This document shows, piece after piece, positions 21,901 through 32,790 of a stretch of DNA of 64,000 nucleotides. Positions within the stretch are counted from its first letter, which is position 1, and the number at the start of each line of letters is the position of its first letter. Both the position numbers and the translations under genes were made by a program. Location of the stretch: NCBI GenBank assembly GCA_033725935.1, contig MU867063.1, positions 615,694 through 679,693 of the forward strand. Reading direction: 5' to 3'. The DNA comes from Cladorrhinum sp. PSN259. Taxonomy: Eukaryota; Ascomycota; Sordariomycetes; Sordariales; Podosporaceae. The notes under the pieces are model-generated. The model was not told the DNA's origin and searched no databases. It saw only the letters and a list, made by a program, of their open reading frames with translations.

Positions 21901-23616
21901 GGTTTTGGATGTGACACTTCAAAAGACCCCTCACGCCCTTCACCAGAAAGATGAAGTTGGAGGAAATGTATTGTATGCCTACATGTATTTCACTTGGCCA
22001 TTTTGATGACTGGACTAAACCGGATGTGGCTCAGGCTGTGCAGGGCATATTCAGCTGGAAGTGGCGGAGTCAAAACCAATTGCTTTTTCAATCACTACAA
22101 TGCTGAAGGCAGAATTATAGGTACCACAATACCAACCTTATAAGCTTTATTTGTATGTTCTGGGGTGGGATGTGGTGGAAGAGAGAGGAAGAGAGAAACA
22201 GAAGGGAGGGGGGGGGGTTATAGTCGTGATATCTTCACGTGACTTTAATTCTGCAGGCACGACGAAAAAAAGACGGCATGGAAAGTTTGAAAGAATCCTC
22301 CGAGTCTGAGGCTGTGATGCGTCAAGTATTCAGAGAAGAGGTAGGTACTGGGTGGTTGTGGGAAGGAGGGATGTGCACCTCCCCACAGCCTGAAAGTTTT
22401 GACTGAGGCGGGTATCTGCGAGCAGTTCCAACCTACCTGCCAGTTACTCAAGGTATGAACCCGGAAATGATCCAGCAGAAAGCGAATCTGCATCATCAAT
22501 GCCACCAGCAGTTTCACTCGCCCGCTTCCTTCCCCCTTCAACTCGCTACCTCCCAAGTTGGACTTTTCAAGGGTCATCCACCACCACTTCAAGTCTGGCA
22601 CCACAATTTCGCGTTATCAGAAGCACATGCACTTGTATTTTGCAAGCACTGTACGTATTTGTTGAACATATCTGCAAGATCGACCTTCGCATGCAGAAAG
22701 GGAATCCAAGAATGCCTTAAAGATGAATAACATAATGACGGTCCGAAGAACAGGGACAATGATTTATCATACATTGGGAATTGTGCACAGCATTTCTCTT
22801 TGAATGCAACCCATTGGACAATTGAATCTCTAGGTACGCTCTGAGATATTAACTGAAGATGGATGACAGCAATCTAGCAACCGAGAGATGATTCGTATTA
22901 TCCCCACATGGTCGTCGGGTTCTGTTACCCGGAAATGAAAGCAGTGTGAACCATCCAAGATCAGCGATAAGAAGCATCATCACATTTATGCGTGAATTTC
23001 AGAGCTGGGAGAGGATAATAAGAATGCAAGTGCCATGATTAGAATTCTTCAAGACACCCAACATTGAAATGCCAAGGATTGACCTTCAAAGCAACGATAA
23101 TCTCGAAGCTCCCCCAAGGCCGGAAAAAGTCAACTCGTTCCTTGGTATGCGGGTTTTTTGTTTTCGTTTCACGGGAAATATCTATGACCCGTGGGTATAA
23201 AGTGAAATAAATTGCAAAACAAATTTCTGGACACACGGCAATTGGGGGGGTTAAAGGCCAAAATTTGAAGCGCCCCTCTAATTCTGAGAGTACCCACGTG
23301 TCTAATAACGTTGCCGACGCCACAGCCTACCTGCCTCATTGCCAGTCGTCTATCTCGATCCTTGTCTGGACAATCAAGCGGGCCGAGATTTGAGATACGA
23401 CAAACGCTGATCAGCGCGAGATGAATATATGTCATTCTTCCCGTGCCAACTCCCGGGTCGCATGGGGGGGAAAACTTATAGCAGACACGTGGAGGTCGGG
23501 CACATGAATAAAGACGTAGGGTGGGAGGTTGTTTCTGCAAGGTTTTTCCCCCTTGATTCATTTCAGACTTTCTTTTGACCCAAACCTCCTTCTCTTCTGC
23601 CAAGAAGCTGAACAAG
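21901..23616. other. Intergenic region, no gene seen
   Basis: 1.7 kb between the divergent CorA-like and DUF1996 genes. It holds a G-run near 22206-22217, and open frames lack coding composition. Both promoters lie here. Confidence 0.5.
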
Positions 23617-24925
23617 ATGCATCTGAACTCACTTACGGCTCTGGCTCTCGTAGCCCCTGCCTCAGCGTTGCTCCGCTTCGGCTGCTCCCAGCTTGTTGTT
23701 GAACGAACTGACCCGTTGGTCAATCCCGGAGTGGCTCCCTCGCCACATCTCCATCAGATTATCGGCGGCGTAAGTGGCTCTTTTTGTATGTCGCTGGCGA
23801 GTAAAACGACTGACAACGGGATAGAATGCCTTCAACATCTCCATGAGAGCCGAAGATGGTGACATTGCGGAGAAGGCGACTTGCACCACGTGCCAGTACG
23901 ATTCGAATTCGCAGTTTTAATTCCGATTACTAGGTCCTAACATTTCATAGGTTCTCCGAAGACTTCTCCAACTACTGGACAGCAGTTCTCTTCTTCAAAG
24001 CCCGAAATGGTTCCTACCACCGTGTGCCCCAGATTCCCAACGTCGGATTTGAGGGATCAAATGGTGGCATGACAGTGTACTATATGGTATGTGAAGATCA
24101 CTTAAGCCAGCTCAGCTCACACTGTCATCTGACTCCTGCCATAGCAAGACGGGCTGGCAAACTACCAGCAGACCTCGAAGGTGACTGCTTTCAAGACAGG
24201 CTTCCGCATGCTCGTGGGTGAGGCGTCGTACCGAAGCAAGGTACAGGCAAACAGGTACCGCCAGATTACCTACACGTGTCTGAAGGACGCTGGTACGCGC
24301 TATCCAGAGAGTATGAATTTCCCCAAAGAGCCCTGCGCGTACGGTATCATGTCCAACGTGCGCTTCCCCACGTGCTGGGACGGCAAGAACCTCGATAGCC
24401 CGGATCATCAATCGGTAAGTTAGCCAAGGACACATTTAGGGACGGTTAGCTGATGGCCACGATTTCTAGCACATGTCGTACCCCGAGACGGGCACCTTCG
24501 AGAATGGGGGCCCATGCCCTGCCTCGCACCCAATCAGGGTGCCCCAACTCATGTACGAGGTTATTTGGGACACCAAGAAGTTCAACAACAAGGAGGATTG
24601 GCCAGAGGATGGCTCGCAGCCGTTTGTCTGGTCCATGGATGACACTACTGGGTTTGGCTCCCACGGCGATTACATGTTTGGTTGGAAGGACGACTCTTTG
24701 CAGAGAGCGATGGACTCTCCGTGCTACGTCAACTGCCCGACTCTGAAGACGCAAAGCATTGCGGATGGGAATAAGTGCACCGTCCCAACCGTCGTTGACG
24801 AGAACGTCAACGGATGTAAGTTATCATTCTGCTGTTGATTAAGAAAAAATGCGGGTAGCTGACAATTAATTATAGGGCTCAAGGCGCTTCCAGGCTCATG
24901 GGACCATGGGTCGGATTCCGAGTAG
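23617..24925 (+). CDS. Secreted DUF1996 domain protein
   Basis: Six exons: 23617-23769, 23825-23895, 23951-24086, 24145-24414, 24470-24815 and 24876-24925. Introns are 54-60 nt and total coding length is 341 residues. A signal peptide of about 17 residues ends in PASA. The mature protein opens with the DUF1996 hallmark FGCSQLVVERTDPLVNPG, followed by PSPHLHQIIGGNAFN. Later come FKARNGSYHRVPQIPN and MSNVRFPTCWDGKNLDSPDHQSH, with conserved Cys, Asp and His typical of the family. The family is secreted in ascomycetes and basidiomycetes, sometimes fused to WSC domains. No enzyme activity is established. There is no WSC domain here. The gene stands at the start of a stretch of secreted-protein genes. 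Confidence 0.9.
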
Positions 24926-25831
24926 TGGATAGGAATCTCTTGTTGTCAGGATAATAAATACATACCAGAGGGGCTTTTCTTGTTTGTCAATACTGTTTGA
25001 TTCTAGAATGATCGATCAGTCGTCCCCAGTGTCCGTTGTGACTGTCTGTTACAGCGTTGAAAGCAACGTTCCAAAAGTGAGGAAGAATGATGTGGCAGTG
25101 CTTGCATCCGAAGAATCCCCTCGTGAGCTGGCTGGCTGGCCCGCTCGTGGTCGGCCACGGCAAAGGGTCCTGGCCTCATCGGAGGAAACCGAAAGAATAC
25201 GATCAATAGTAAAGTGCAAAAAATGCTTTTTTTCTTTCCTAAAAAAAAAAAAAAAAAGAAGCAGCAGCAAAAGGAACGGGAACGCCAAGCCGGCAACAGC
25301 TCGTGCGGAAGTAGCGATCCGGTTCAGCCACTCACTTCCACTCAGAATCAGTTGCCCCGCCCCGAGCGGTTTGTTACTTCAACTCCCTCACTTGCGGATT
25401 CTCCGAGTGAAGAATCTGAGTGACGTAAATACGAGCACGGGTGGATGCCTCTCATGTTCTTTTCCCTCAATTTGATGCTTCCACGTGGTTCCGGTTGTGT
25501 ATCCTGTAACTTTTTCCTGCTTGACCTTCGGGTCGGGTCCCACAGCACAGAGCACACCGACTTCTGACCTTGCACACAGAGGGGATCTGCAGCCCTAAGC
25601 CCACTTTTGGAGGCCAATGGAGGCAGAGTGCAACTCCAAAGCCTGCCCGTTGATGTTGTTTTTACGAGGTGGGATCGAGCCAAAAGAGGGGCTCCTCAAA
25701 ATTTGCTTGAGTCAAGGGATGGGAATATAAATGGTCAGCTATTCCCCGGGTAAGTTAAGTTTACACCCATTACCCTATCCCCTCATCAACCATTAAATCA
25801 AAGTGGAACACTCTTAATCACTTCACGAAAG
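24926..25831. other. Spacer with A17 run; promoter of the AA1-like gene
   Basis: About 900 bp without a supportable gene. A 17-A homopolymer lies at 25241-25257 after a T-rich stretch, which could form a weak hairpin or mark a retroposed tail. The downstream end carries a TATAAAT box for the AA1-like gene. Confidence 0.5.
25726..25732 (+). promoter_or_regulatory. TATA box of the AA1-like gene
   Basis: TATAAAT lies about 100 bases before the ATG at 25832. Strong TATA boxes are common in front of regulated genes for secreted proteins in fungi. Confidence 0.5.
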
Positions 25832-26392
25832 ATGCATCTCATCACCACCGCCACCGTCGCCCTCCTCCTCCCTATCATAGCATCGGCATCCCCCCTCAGC
25901 CGCAGATCCGAATGCTCTGAGACGTCCTTTAAAGACTTCAAATGGACCGTTAAATCCTTTGACTTCCACGCCAACTACATATTCTCAACGCCTGCCCATC
26001 AGAACTCGTGGGGGTACTCCTCATTTGAACTGTCGAACCCCGCCGACCAGTCAACCGTGAGCTGCTCTGCCGCCAGCAGCCAAATCAACGACTTCTTTTA
26101 CGGAACCATCCCATACGCGTGCAACGACACTGGGAGGCACGGCACCACCAAGTTTGACTTTAACCGGCCGACCGGCGAGCTGAGGGCAAATCAGACCTGG
26201 ACTTGCGATCTGGATCAGCAGTATCCAATCTTTTTCACTGGTTACGGGGCGGTCAACTTGACGCTGAGTTGCGACCAGACGTTTTATCAGAACCCCAACT
26301 GGACCATTGGCGAGATCTACTCGAGGAGGGATGTGACGTGCCAAAAAGTGGACACCGAGATGAAGCCTTATCAGATGGAGGCAATTGCTTGA
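25832..26392 (+). CDS. Secreted AA1-like domain protein (Alternaria Alt a 1-like fold)
   Basis: A single exon of 186 residues. The signal peptide ends at about ASA (residue 19) and is followed by SPLSRR, a possible Kex2-type processing site. The mature protein contains FKWTVKSFDFHANYIFSTPA, HQNSWGYSSFELSNP, QINDFFYGTIPYAC, TKFDFNRPTGELRANQTW and VNLTLSC, the usual order of the AA1-like family (PF16541). Six cysteines could form three disulfides, and there are several N-glycosylation sites (NDT, NQT, NLT, NWT). Members are small secreted fungal proteins, some of them proposed effectors or allergens. Whether this one acts on a host or on other microbes cannot be told. Confidence 0.85.
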   Translation: MHLITTATVALLLPIIASASPLSRRSECSETSFKDFKWTVKSFDFHANYIFSTPAHQNSWGYSSFELSNPADQSTVSCSAASSQINDFFYGTIPYACNDTGRHGTTKFDFNRPTGELRANQTWTCDLDQQYPIFFTGYGAVNLTLSCDQTFYQNPNWTIGEIYSRRDVTCQKVDTEMKPYQMEAIA

Positions 26393-26926
26393 GATTTGCT
26401 TTGACATTATGGACATGGGGATCTGTTGGTCAATAAGAGATATGAGAATTTAGATGAGCATTTTTTGGGATATTTGGGAAAGCGATCTAGCGGGTTTAAT
26501 CAGGATACTGATATCCTTTGTTTAGTTTTTAATGATCGAGAAAAATTATCAATGATCGCTATATGACATCACTGATTTTATTTTGAACCACATTTTTCAT
26601 CGATCTATTTGAGCTTTCGAATTAAACTACCCCCCATCCTTCCCTAAAATCCAAGCCCCATGAGCTAATTGCATTGTCTATAAGACCGACCTAAACCTTC
26701 ATCACAGAGCCGACATCAGGCGCACAACTAAAACGACTCAGTTTTTTCTCCTAGTGGCTTCTCTAGTGGAAGACAAACATTTCATTCAAAAGCACCCCTT
26801 CATATCCTTTCAGCAGTTTCTGTTCACATTGATATTCTTTACCTTTCGCAATTGATTGAAAAATTCATTGGATAAACCATCGAATCACATCGAATCGAGT
26901 TCTAGACACTTCAAACATCATCAAAA
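26393..26926. other. Spacer, no gene seen
   Basis: AT-rich 530-bp spacer between the AA1-like gene and the small disordered protein gene. No feature is recognised. Confidence 0.5.
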
Positions 26927-27226
26927 ATGGCACCCAACAACACGACGAAAGAGGACAACAACGACAAACCCCTTCGCCAGCTCGCAGCCGAGAAGCTGCA
27001 CGGCAAAGATGCCAATCCGACTTTGCTAGGGGACCCAGTCAGCTTAAAAGCCGAAACAAACGACTCTAACCCTTCTCCCCGAGGGGAATCTCAGGAGTCA
27101 CTTGATTTCCCAAAGACTACGCGGCCAATTCCTGAGTCGTCGGATCGTACGGCTGTTGGGGGGAAGAGGGGTGGGGGGGATGCTACTAGGGCGGAGCAGG
27201 GGAAGGGGAAGGGATCCAAGTTGTGA
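26927..27226 (+). CDS. Small disordered conserved hypothetical protein, 99 aa
   Basis: A single exon with a good start context (AAAATGGC). The product is highly polar, begins MAPNNTTKEDN, and contains RQLAAEKLHGKDANPTLLGD followed by PVSLKAETND, a segment I have seen in small conserved proteins of filamentous ascomycetes. The C-terminal half is Pro/Ser/Gly/Lys-rich and ends KGKGKGSKL. There is no signal peptide, membrane helix or known domain. The final SKL tripeptide matches a type 1 peroxisomal targeting signal, although a low-complexity tail can produce it by chance. Confidence 0.65.
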   Translation: MAPNNTTKEDNNDKPLRQLAAEKLHGKDANPTLLGDPVSLKAETNDSNPSPRGESQESLDFPKTTRPIPESSDRTAVGGKRGGGDATRAEQGKGKGSKL

Positions 27227-28575
27227 ACCTAGTAAAGAAGGAAATAATTGCAGTTACTGGAAGGATGAGATCGGAGGTATTGGGTTTGGAATATTCTTGA
27301 GATTTGGTAGCTACAGGATGAAGTTGTTATTTGACGAATCAGAGAGATTTCGTGCTTTATCTCCATGCATGATTCTTATGACAATCCCTAGTCGTCCTTC
27401 CCGTTACTAAAATTCCGCCATACATACTGCCTCTTGTGTATCAACTTCCTCGAAAGCAACATCGACACTTTCCTCCAACCCCTTAAAGTCCGAGTCCACG
27501 GTTTGCTTGCCGTAAACCGATAGGGTTTAGAATTTTTATTCACAAAGACAAGGGTATTCGCGAGTTTTCTATTAGTTTTTAGTAATATTTCTTCTATGCT
27601 CTTCGGAACGACGGAGCGACCGCTTTAATAACAGGCCACCGGTGTTAGATTACTCTGTTCGTATATTGCTAAAAAGAATACAAAATAAACAGGAATTGCC
27701 TCTGCTATCTCTAGCTACTTAATAAAGGACGTCAGCCAGAGCCTATAGCTTTGCCCCCTTTTCAGCGTTTATATCTTTAGCACTATCATCCCGCTGTATG
27801 GCCTTAATACAGTCGCTCTGAAGCTGGAGGTACCAGAATTAATTTCAGCTCTGCTGGGTGCGCCGTGTGCTTCCCGACACGTCAGATTCCCAAAAAGATA
27901 ATTGGTCCAGTGAGCGAAAAAAAAAAAAGGAACCCCAGAGAAGTTGGTTAATTTGGTGATCAAGTTAAAAGAGACTGTCTCTCTCATTGAAGGCAAAGAT
28001 AAAATACATAAGCCAGGGTTATTTACCCACAAATACATGACAGTCTCCCTGGACTGTATATCCTTTACCATGCTGGCGATGCCTCCTAAATAAAGTAAGC
28101 AAGTGAAAAGAAAAGGAGTAAGTAAAAAGGACCTCGTCCTCTTAAAAGAAAGGCAAGCTGTCAGACAGCTTGAGGAACCTCTCCAAGACGGTAATATGCG
28201 GACTTGTTCAGGCATAATTCATAAACATCGAGACTATTGTGCTGTCAATGATGACCTAAAAATATATGATCTATTGACTAAAATCACTGATTGGGAGGCG
28301 CTGTCTGGTGCAGCGGAACAGAGGATGATGAAATGACGACCAATCGTAAAAATGGAAGCTGTTCCTCTAGGTTGTCTCTCAAAACCTGCGGGAACTCGCA
28401 AGGCCCCCAAAACCCCACCGTCATCGCTTGAACCCTCGCGGCATTTATAAATGAATAGCAATATCGACCCGTTGAATACTACCGGCTTGGTCCCAAGTAC
28501 CAAGAATTGCATTGCCGCTAGACTCATCTCTGTACTGAATGGTTAATTTATAATCGACGACCTCGTGGGAACAGT

Positions 28576-29279
28576 CTGGGGATGACCCACAGCAATACCT
28601 ATGCCGCAATTATATCTTGCGGACTCAACACCACAACAAAATCACATCAACAACACAAAAAGGCATTGCCAAGTTCTTGGAGCAAGGCTGTGCAGGTATG
28701 TTTTCTTGCTCGGCTTGCGCGGCCCGATATTGACCAATATTTCAGATGATACAAACCAAGCAAACTGAATAGGCCAGCATGATGCCGTCATCGCGAGCCG
28801 GCCTCCATGGCGGCTCGCCTTTCCTGAAATTTTAACCCACACCCACAGCTGCACCATCAGAAACACCGAGATTACATAACCCTCAAGCGCCCCCAGACTC
28901 GCACTGCGGGAGCCACGCCCGTCAAGCAGCAGGATCAGTGGAAGACGCATGACGATTGGTATGTCGTCTCCAGTTTCCACGGGAGCGCCTCCTCCATCAA
29001 GAGAAGATGGGGGGCATGAAACCGGGAACCAGGGGAACAGCTGACGAGGGCCCAGAAGCTTGGCTCGCCCGCTCTAGGAACTATCGGTAAGGCTGCCGAA
29101 CTCTCGAAATTAAAAAGACCGGAGCCCGTTCCTCCGTCCGTCCATCAGCTTCCGTTCCGGGCTTGGAGCCACCGCCCAAACTCGGCCTTGGCGCCGAGAT
29201 GTTGCATCAAAGATCGGGAAGACGACCGCCTTGGAGTCTTGGACGACGCTCCCCAGATTCCGCGCGCCTGTCACCCCGG
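28576..29279. promoter_or_regulatory. Cluster of CreA/Cre1-type sites (SYGGRG) upstream of the LPMO gene
   Basis: Matches to the carbon-catabolite repressor consensus occur at 28576-28581 (CTGGGG), near 28889 (reverse strand), 29119-29124 (CCGGAG), 29251-29256 (reverse) and 29274-29279 (reverse). Fungal cellulase and LPMO genes are commonly repressed by CreA on glucose, and paired sites are the functional form. The motif is short, so some of these matches are expected by chance. Confidence 0.4.
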
Positions 29280-29349
29280 GACGTGGTTCAAACTAGCGTC
29301 ACTTACCGCGATGCGCTGCGATGCGCCTACACGATCATGTGAGATCAAC

Positions 29350-29356
29350 TATATAA
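29350..29356 (+). promoter_or_regulatory. TATA box of the LPMO gene
   Basis: TATATAA lies 83 bases before the LPMO start codon, well placed for a core promoter element. Confidence 0.55.
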
Positions 29357-29438
29357 CTCGATACCCTTTGCTCCCATCGGTCAGAATCTTCATCAGGCAT
29401 CGACTGAGCATTTCTGAGCACATTATTTCCAAGTCAAC

Positions 29439-30277
29439 ATGAAGGTTCTTGCCCCGATCGTTTTGGCCAGCGCCGCCAGCGCTCACACCATCTTCTCTTC
29501 TCTTGAAGTTGGTGGAGTGAACCAGGGAGTTGGTAACGGAGTCAGAGTTCCATCATACAATGGTCCTGTTGAGGTATGTCGTGATCCTTTCTCTGATTCA
29601 GTCTTTAGTTTTGCTGACCGAGTCCTCTCTCAATAGGATGTGACTTCCAACTCCATTGCCTGCAACGGCCCCCCCAACCCCACCAACCCTACCTCCAAGG
29701 TCATCACGGTACAGGCTGGCCAGGACGTAACTGCCATCTGGCGCTACATGCTCTCGACCACTGGCGACTCTCCCAACGACATCATGGACAGCAGCCACAA
29801 GGGTCCTACCCTCGCTTACCTCAAGAAGGTCAACGACGCCACCAGCGACTCCGGTGTCGGCGGCGGTTGGTTCAAGATTCAGGAGGATGGCTTCAACAAC
29901 GGCGTTTGGGGTACCGAGAAGGTTATCAATGGAAAGGGCCGCCACACCATCCGCATTCCCCAGTGCATTGCGCCTGGCCAATACCTTCTCCGCGCTGAGA
30001 TGATTGCCCTTCACGGCGCTGGCAACTATCCCGGTGCTCAGTTCTACCAGGAGTGCGCCCAAATTAACGTTGTTGGCGGCACCGGCACCAAGACTCCTTC
30101 TTCCACCGTCAGCTTCCCCGGTGCTTACTCTGTAAGTTGTCAATACAGCCCGAGCAAAACTGTGATAATCATGTACTAACTAATGATTAGGGATCTGACC
30201 CCGGAGTTAAGATCAGCATCTACTGGCCTCCCGTTACCAACTACAAGGTCCCTGGTCCTTCCGTCTTCACCTGCTAA
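29439..30277 (+). CDS. AA9 lytic polysaccharide monooxygenase (formerly GH61)
   Basis: Three exons, 29439-29573, 29637-30131 and 30191-30277, give 238 residues. The signal peptide MKVLAPIVLASAASA is followed directly by His16, which becomes the mature N-terminal copper ligand (HTIFSSLEVGG). The second histidine-brace ligand is in MDSSHKGPTLAYLKKV. The axial tyrosine is in GAQFYQECAQINV. Cysteines in SIACNG, PQCIAPGQY, QECAQ and the last FTC match the family disulfides. AA9 enzymes use copper and an oxidant to cleave cellulose and related glucans oxidatively outside the cell. There is no CBM1 or linker. The upstream CreA-like sites fit glucose repression. Confidence 0.95.
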
Positions 30278-32115
30278 GTATAAGCAGACTGAGTCGCAAC
30301 TTTTGGACAATTATCTTGGGTTTCTACCTACGCATTAGAGCATGGCACGTCTGGCATACATCGCATCCATGAGCAGCATCATCCACCGGTTGCACGCCGT
30401 TGGGGGTTTCTTATGGCATTTACACAACCTTCTTGTAAATATCTTGAATACTTTTGAAACTCCCTTAATAATTGGGAGTTTCTTTGAACATACAAATCAT
30501 ATCTTGAAAAAGTCTTTTGATTCTTGTCTTGCTGCATAAATTATGATTCTTGTTTTTTTTTTCCCCCTTCGCTACCAAAATTTCACTGGGGGGCGTTGGA
30601 CTTGGTGCTCTCATGTTTTGGAGCATGTGAGTTGTGTGCTGGGGCACTGATTGGTGGAAATGTTTTGGCACTGCTGATTACCACGCAGGGGATTCAGGTG
30701 GTGGGTTGCATCCAAGGGGGGGGACGTACGCTTATGTATGTAGATGCGGAAGACTTGGTTCCTTGGATTCGCAATTGGCAGGTGTATGTAAAATCATCAC
30801 GAATTTTTTTTGGTGGCGGCAAACAAAGACGGAAGTGTGGTCAGAGCATGATTAATTGAAAGAATAGAGAAATGGATGATGATGGGCACAAAAAAAAAAA
30901 AGCATATGAGATGAGATTAGGGATGTTCGTGTTTTGTTATGATAGTATAAAGTCTTAATTCCCGTTTATGCGCCTCCCCTCGCCAGATGAGAGATACCAT
31001 TTACAAAGAGTATCTCCGTCTTGGACGATGTCGCTTTCATTTCCATTCGGCAGACCTGTGAGGTCACAAACCGAGAACGAAAATAATGATGGGGACGGAG
31101 GGGCAAGAGGGAAAAAGTGTAGCAGAACAGATGATTATAAAGGCAACTTCGATTGTACACATGTCTTTAAATTAAACAGTGGGTTAAAGCCCTGAACTTT
31201 TTCAGCTAGCATATAAGGTCGGTAGATGATTTTTCTTTCTCTCTTGATATAAATTTGTTTTTATTGTCGATTCAGAAAGAAAAAAAGAAAAAAAAGTCAA
31301 AAAGCTCCCCGACTATCTAGGTAGTCAGGTCCGAAAAACCCTCTCACGAGTTTTTACGATTAAGTGCCCGTCGCCTGATTCGAACTCGGGGGGTCCTCGG
31401 GCTTTTTGGCAGACCCCCTCCAGACGCTGTGGGAGAACGATGTTTGTCTCTTAGCTAACCATCAGTGGCCAGACCGCTACACCACACACGTATTCCTTTG
31501 TCTGCGTGGTGTATTGGTATTGGTTGGGAGTTGCCGTGCGGGAAGTGATATATATAGGTAGCCTTCTGTAGGTGCTGGCCGGTTCTCCCAGTGGACGGAG
31601 GAGGGCATGGAAGGTAGGGCATGTAACTTGATGGCGAGTCGGGCAGAGCAGAGCTACCGGTAGTGCTTTTAGTCCCGTTTACATCTATTCGAATGATAGA
31701 TTGTAACTAACAAAAGGTTGCTGAATTGGAGAAAGATAAAGTGAAGCGGAATTCGCAGTTTTTTATCTAAAGAAGATACGATTCAAATGATAACAACACT
31801 AATGAGGCGAAGAATTTTGAAACGGGACTGGAAGACGCGCAGAGAGAGAGAGCCTTCATAGGGGGCCAACCAAGCACCATGTTCAGGATGTGTAGAAGTA
31901 GTATGTACATACATGATATTTATTTATACGTACATATTTTATTTTTGATTTTCTCCAGCAAAACAACAACAAAAACTTCCTACTGACAGCATTCTTGCTC
32001 GCATCGAGAAGCCCCCAACACATACAGTCACATATTAAGTACCTACCACAGAAACAGAACTTGAACCATACTTTACCTGGTACTCTGAATTAATCTCTAC
32101 GAATCTATGATCTCT
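30278..32115. other. Intergenic region with a tRNA-like relic
   Basis: 1.8 kb, AT-rich, with A- and T-runs (for example 30887-30900). The only structured element seen is the tRNA-like sequence at about 31368-31490. No protein gene is supported. Confidence 0.5.
31368..31490 (-). pseudogene. tRNA-like relic with A-box and degenerate B-box
   Basis: On the minus strand, TGGTGTAGCGGT (31473-31484) fits the RNA polymerase III A-box. GAGTTCGAATC near 31375-31387 resembles a B-box but has a mispaired T stem. A TGATG/CATCG stem could be an anticodon arm. The 3' GACGGGC has no 5' partner, and the boxes lie about 85 bases apart. In between, a GGGGGTC/GACCCCC inverted repeat forms a hairpin. It is not a complete tRNA. 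It may be a decayed tRNA or the head of a tRNA-derived short interspersed element. Confidence 0.35.
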
Positions 32116-32790
32116 ATGTGCTTCAAAATTTACACCCACATGATTCATCACTGTCAAAAAGTCCCGACAACATAATCGGCAGAGACCCATCATTTGATTC
32201 CAAACACCTCCTGTTTTTATGCCGGGAAAAGATGGATGCAATAAATGCCAAAATACTACTTACTTTGAATACACTCTACTCTTTACACACACGACACGCA
32301 GCGCTTCACCAACGTCGCCTGTCTGGAGTGCATCACCGAGAAGAAGATGGGGCGAATCGAGAAGGAACTGGCGGAGGCGGTGGAGGAGTATGTTCTGCTG
32401 CTTTCGGAGGATAACTACGTAGTTGGTAGGAAAATTAAAGGAGGTTTTAATAACAGGGGCAGATAAATGGTTTATCTCGTTGACTGACTAGAGTCCGGGC
32501 AAGATGGTATCGTATCACTTGCAGAGACTGTCTCGGACTTGTGGTGGGAGTTGGGTAAGTTACAGACCGAGGTTGAAAACGGACATCGAGTTGGTGGTGG
32601 GTTGGTCTGGTCTTTGATTGAGGATGTCTATAATAAGATTGCCCCCATTCTCTTTTTCTCCCTCATTCACCACTTCTTTCTTGAGACTACCCACGCACGT
32701 ACGTACTTGACTTTCTCTCACTCGCAAAAGAGGGATCGATTACGTGATTTATCAACAATGTATGGATTGTATACAACCCTGTTGCAGTAG
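32116..32790 (+). CDS. Small multi-exon hypothetical gene (5' end uncertain)
   Basis: Two segments are strongly coding-like and join in frame. Exon 32302-32425 reads FTNVACLECITEKKMGRIEK and then an acidic helix. A 66-nt GTAGGA...TAG intron follows. Exon 32492-32790 reads QDGIVSLAETVSDLWWELGK and then NGHRVGGGLVWSLIEDVYNK, to a TAG. An acceptor CGCAG at 32299-32301 precedes the first. The best upstream exon in the same frame is 32116-32160, starting MCFKIYTHMIHHCQK, but this needs a weak GTCCCG donor. That model gives 155 residues with a Cys/His-spaced N-terminus resembling the 110-residue protein at 10.7 kb. The start is not secure; translation could begin at Met 32347. The family is not recognised. 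Confidence 0.4.

Larger units (their letters stand above)
27227..29438. other. Intergenic region: AT-rich relic sequence and LPMO promoter
   Basis: 2.2 kb. About 27500-28340 is AT-rich with scattered short open pieces on both strands, and may be a mutated repeat too decayed to name. About 28560-29440 is more GC-rich and contains several CreA-type sites and a TATA box leading into the LPMO gene. No gene is supported. Confidence 0.45.

Noticed and set aside
27769..28215. 148-codon minus-strand frame with hydrophobic pieces
   Set aside because: It lies in the AT-rich stretch, contains homopolymer-derived runs such as FFFF and has no coherent start, signal or family.
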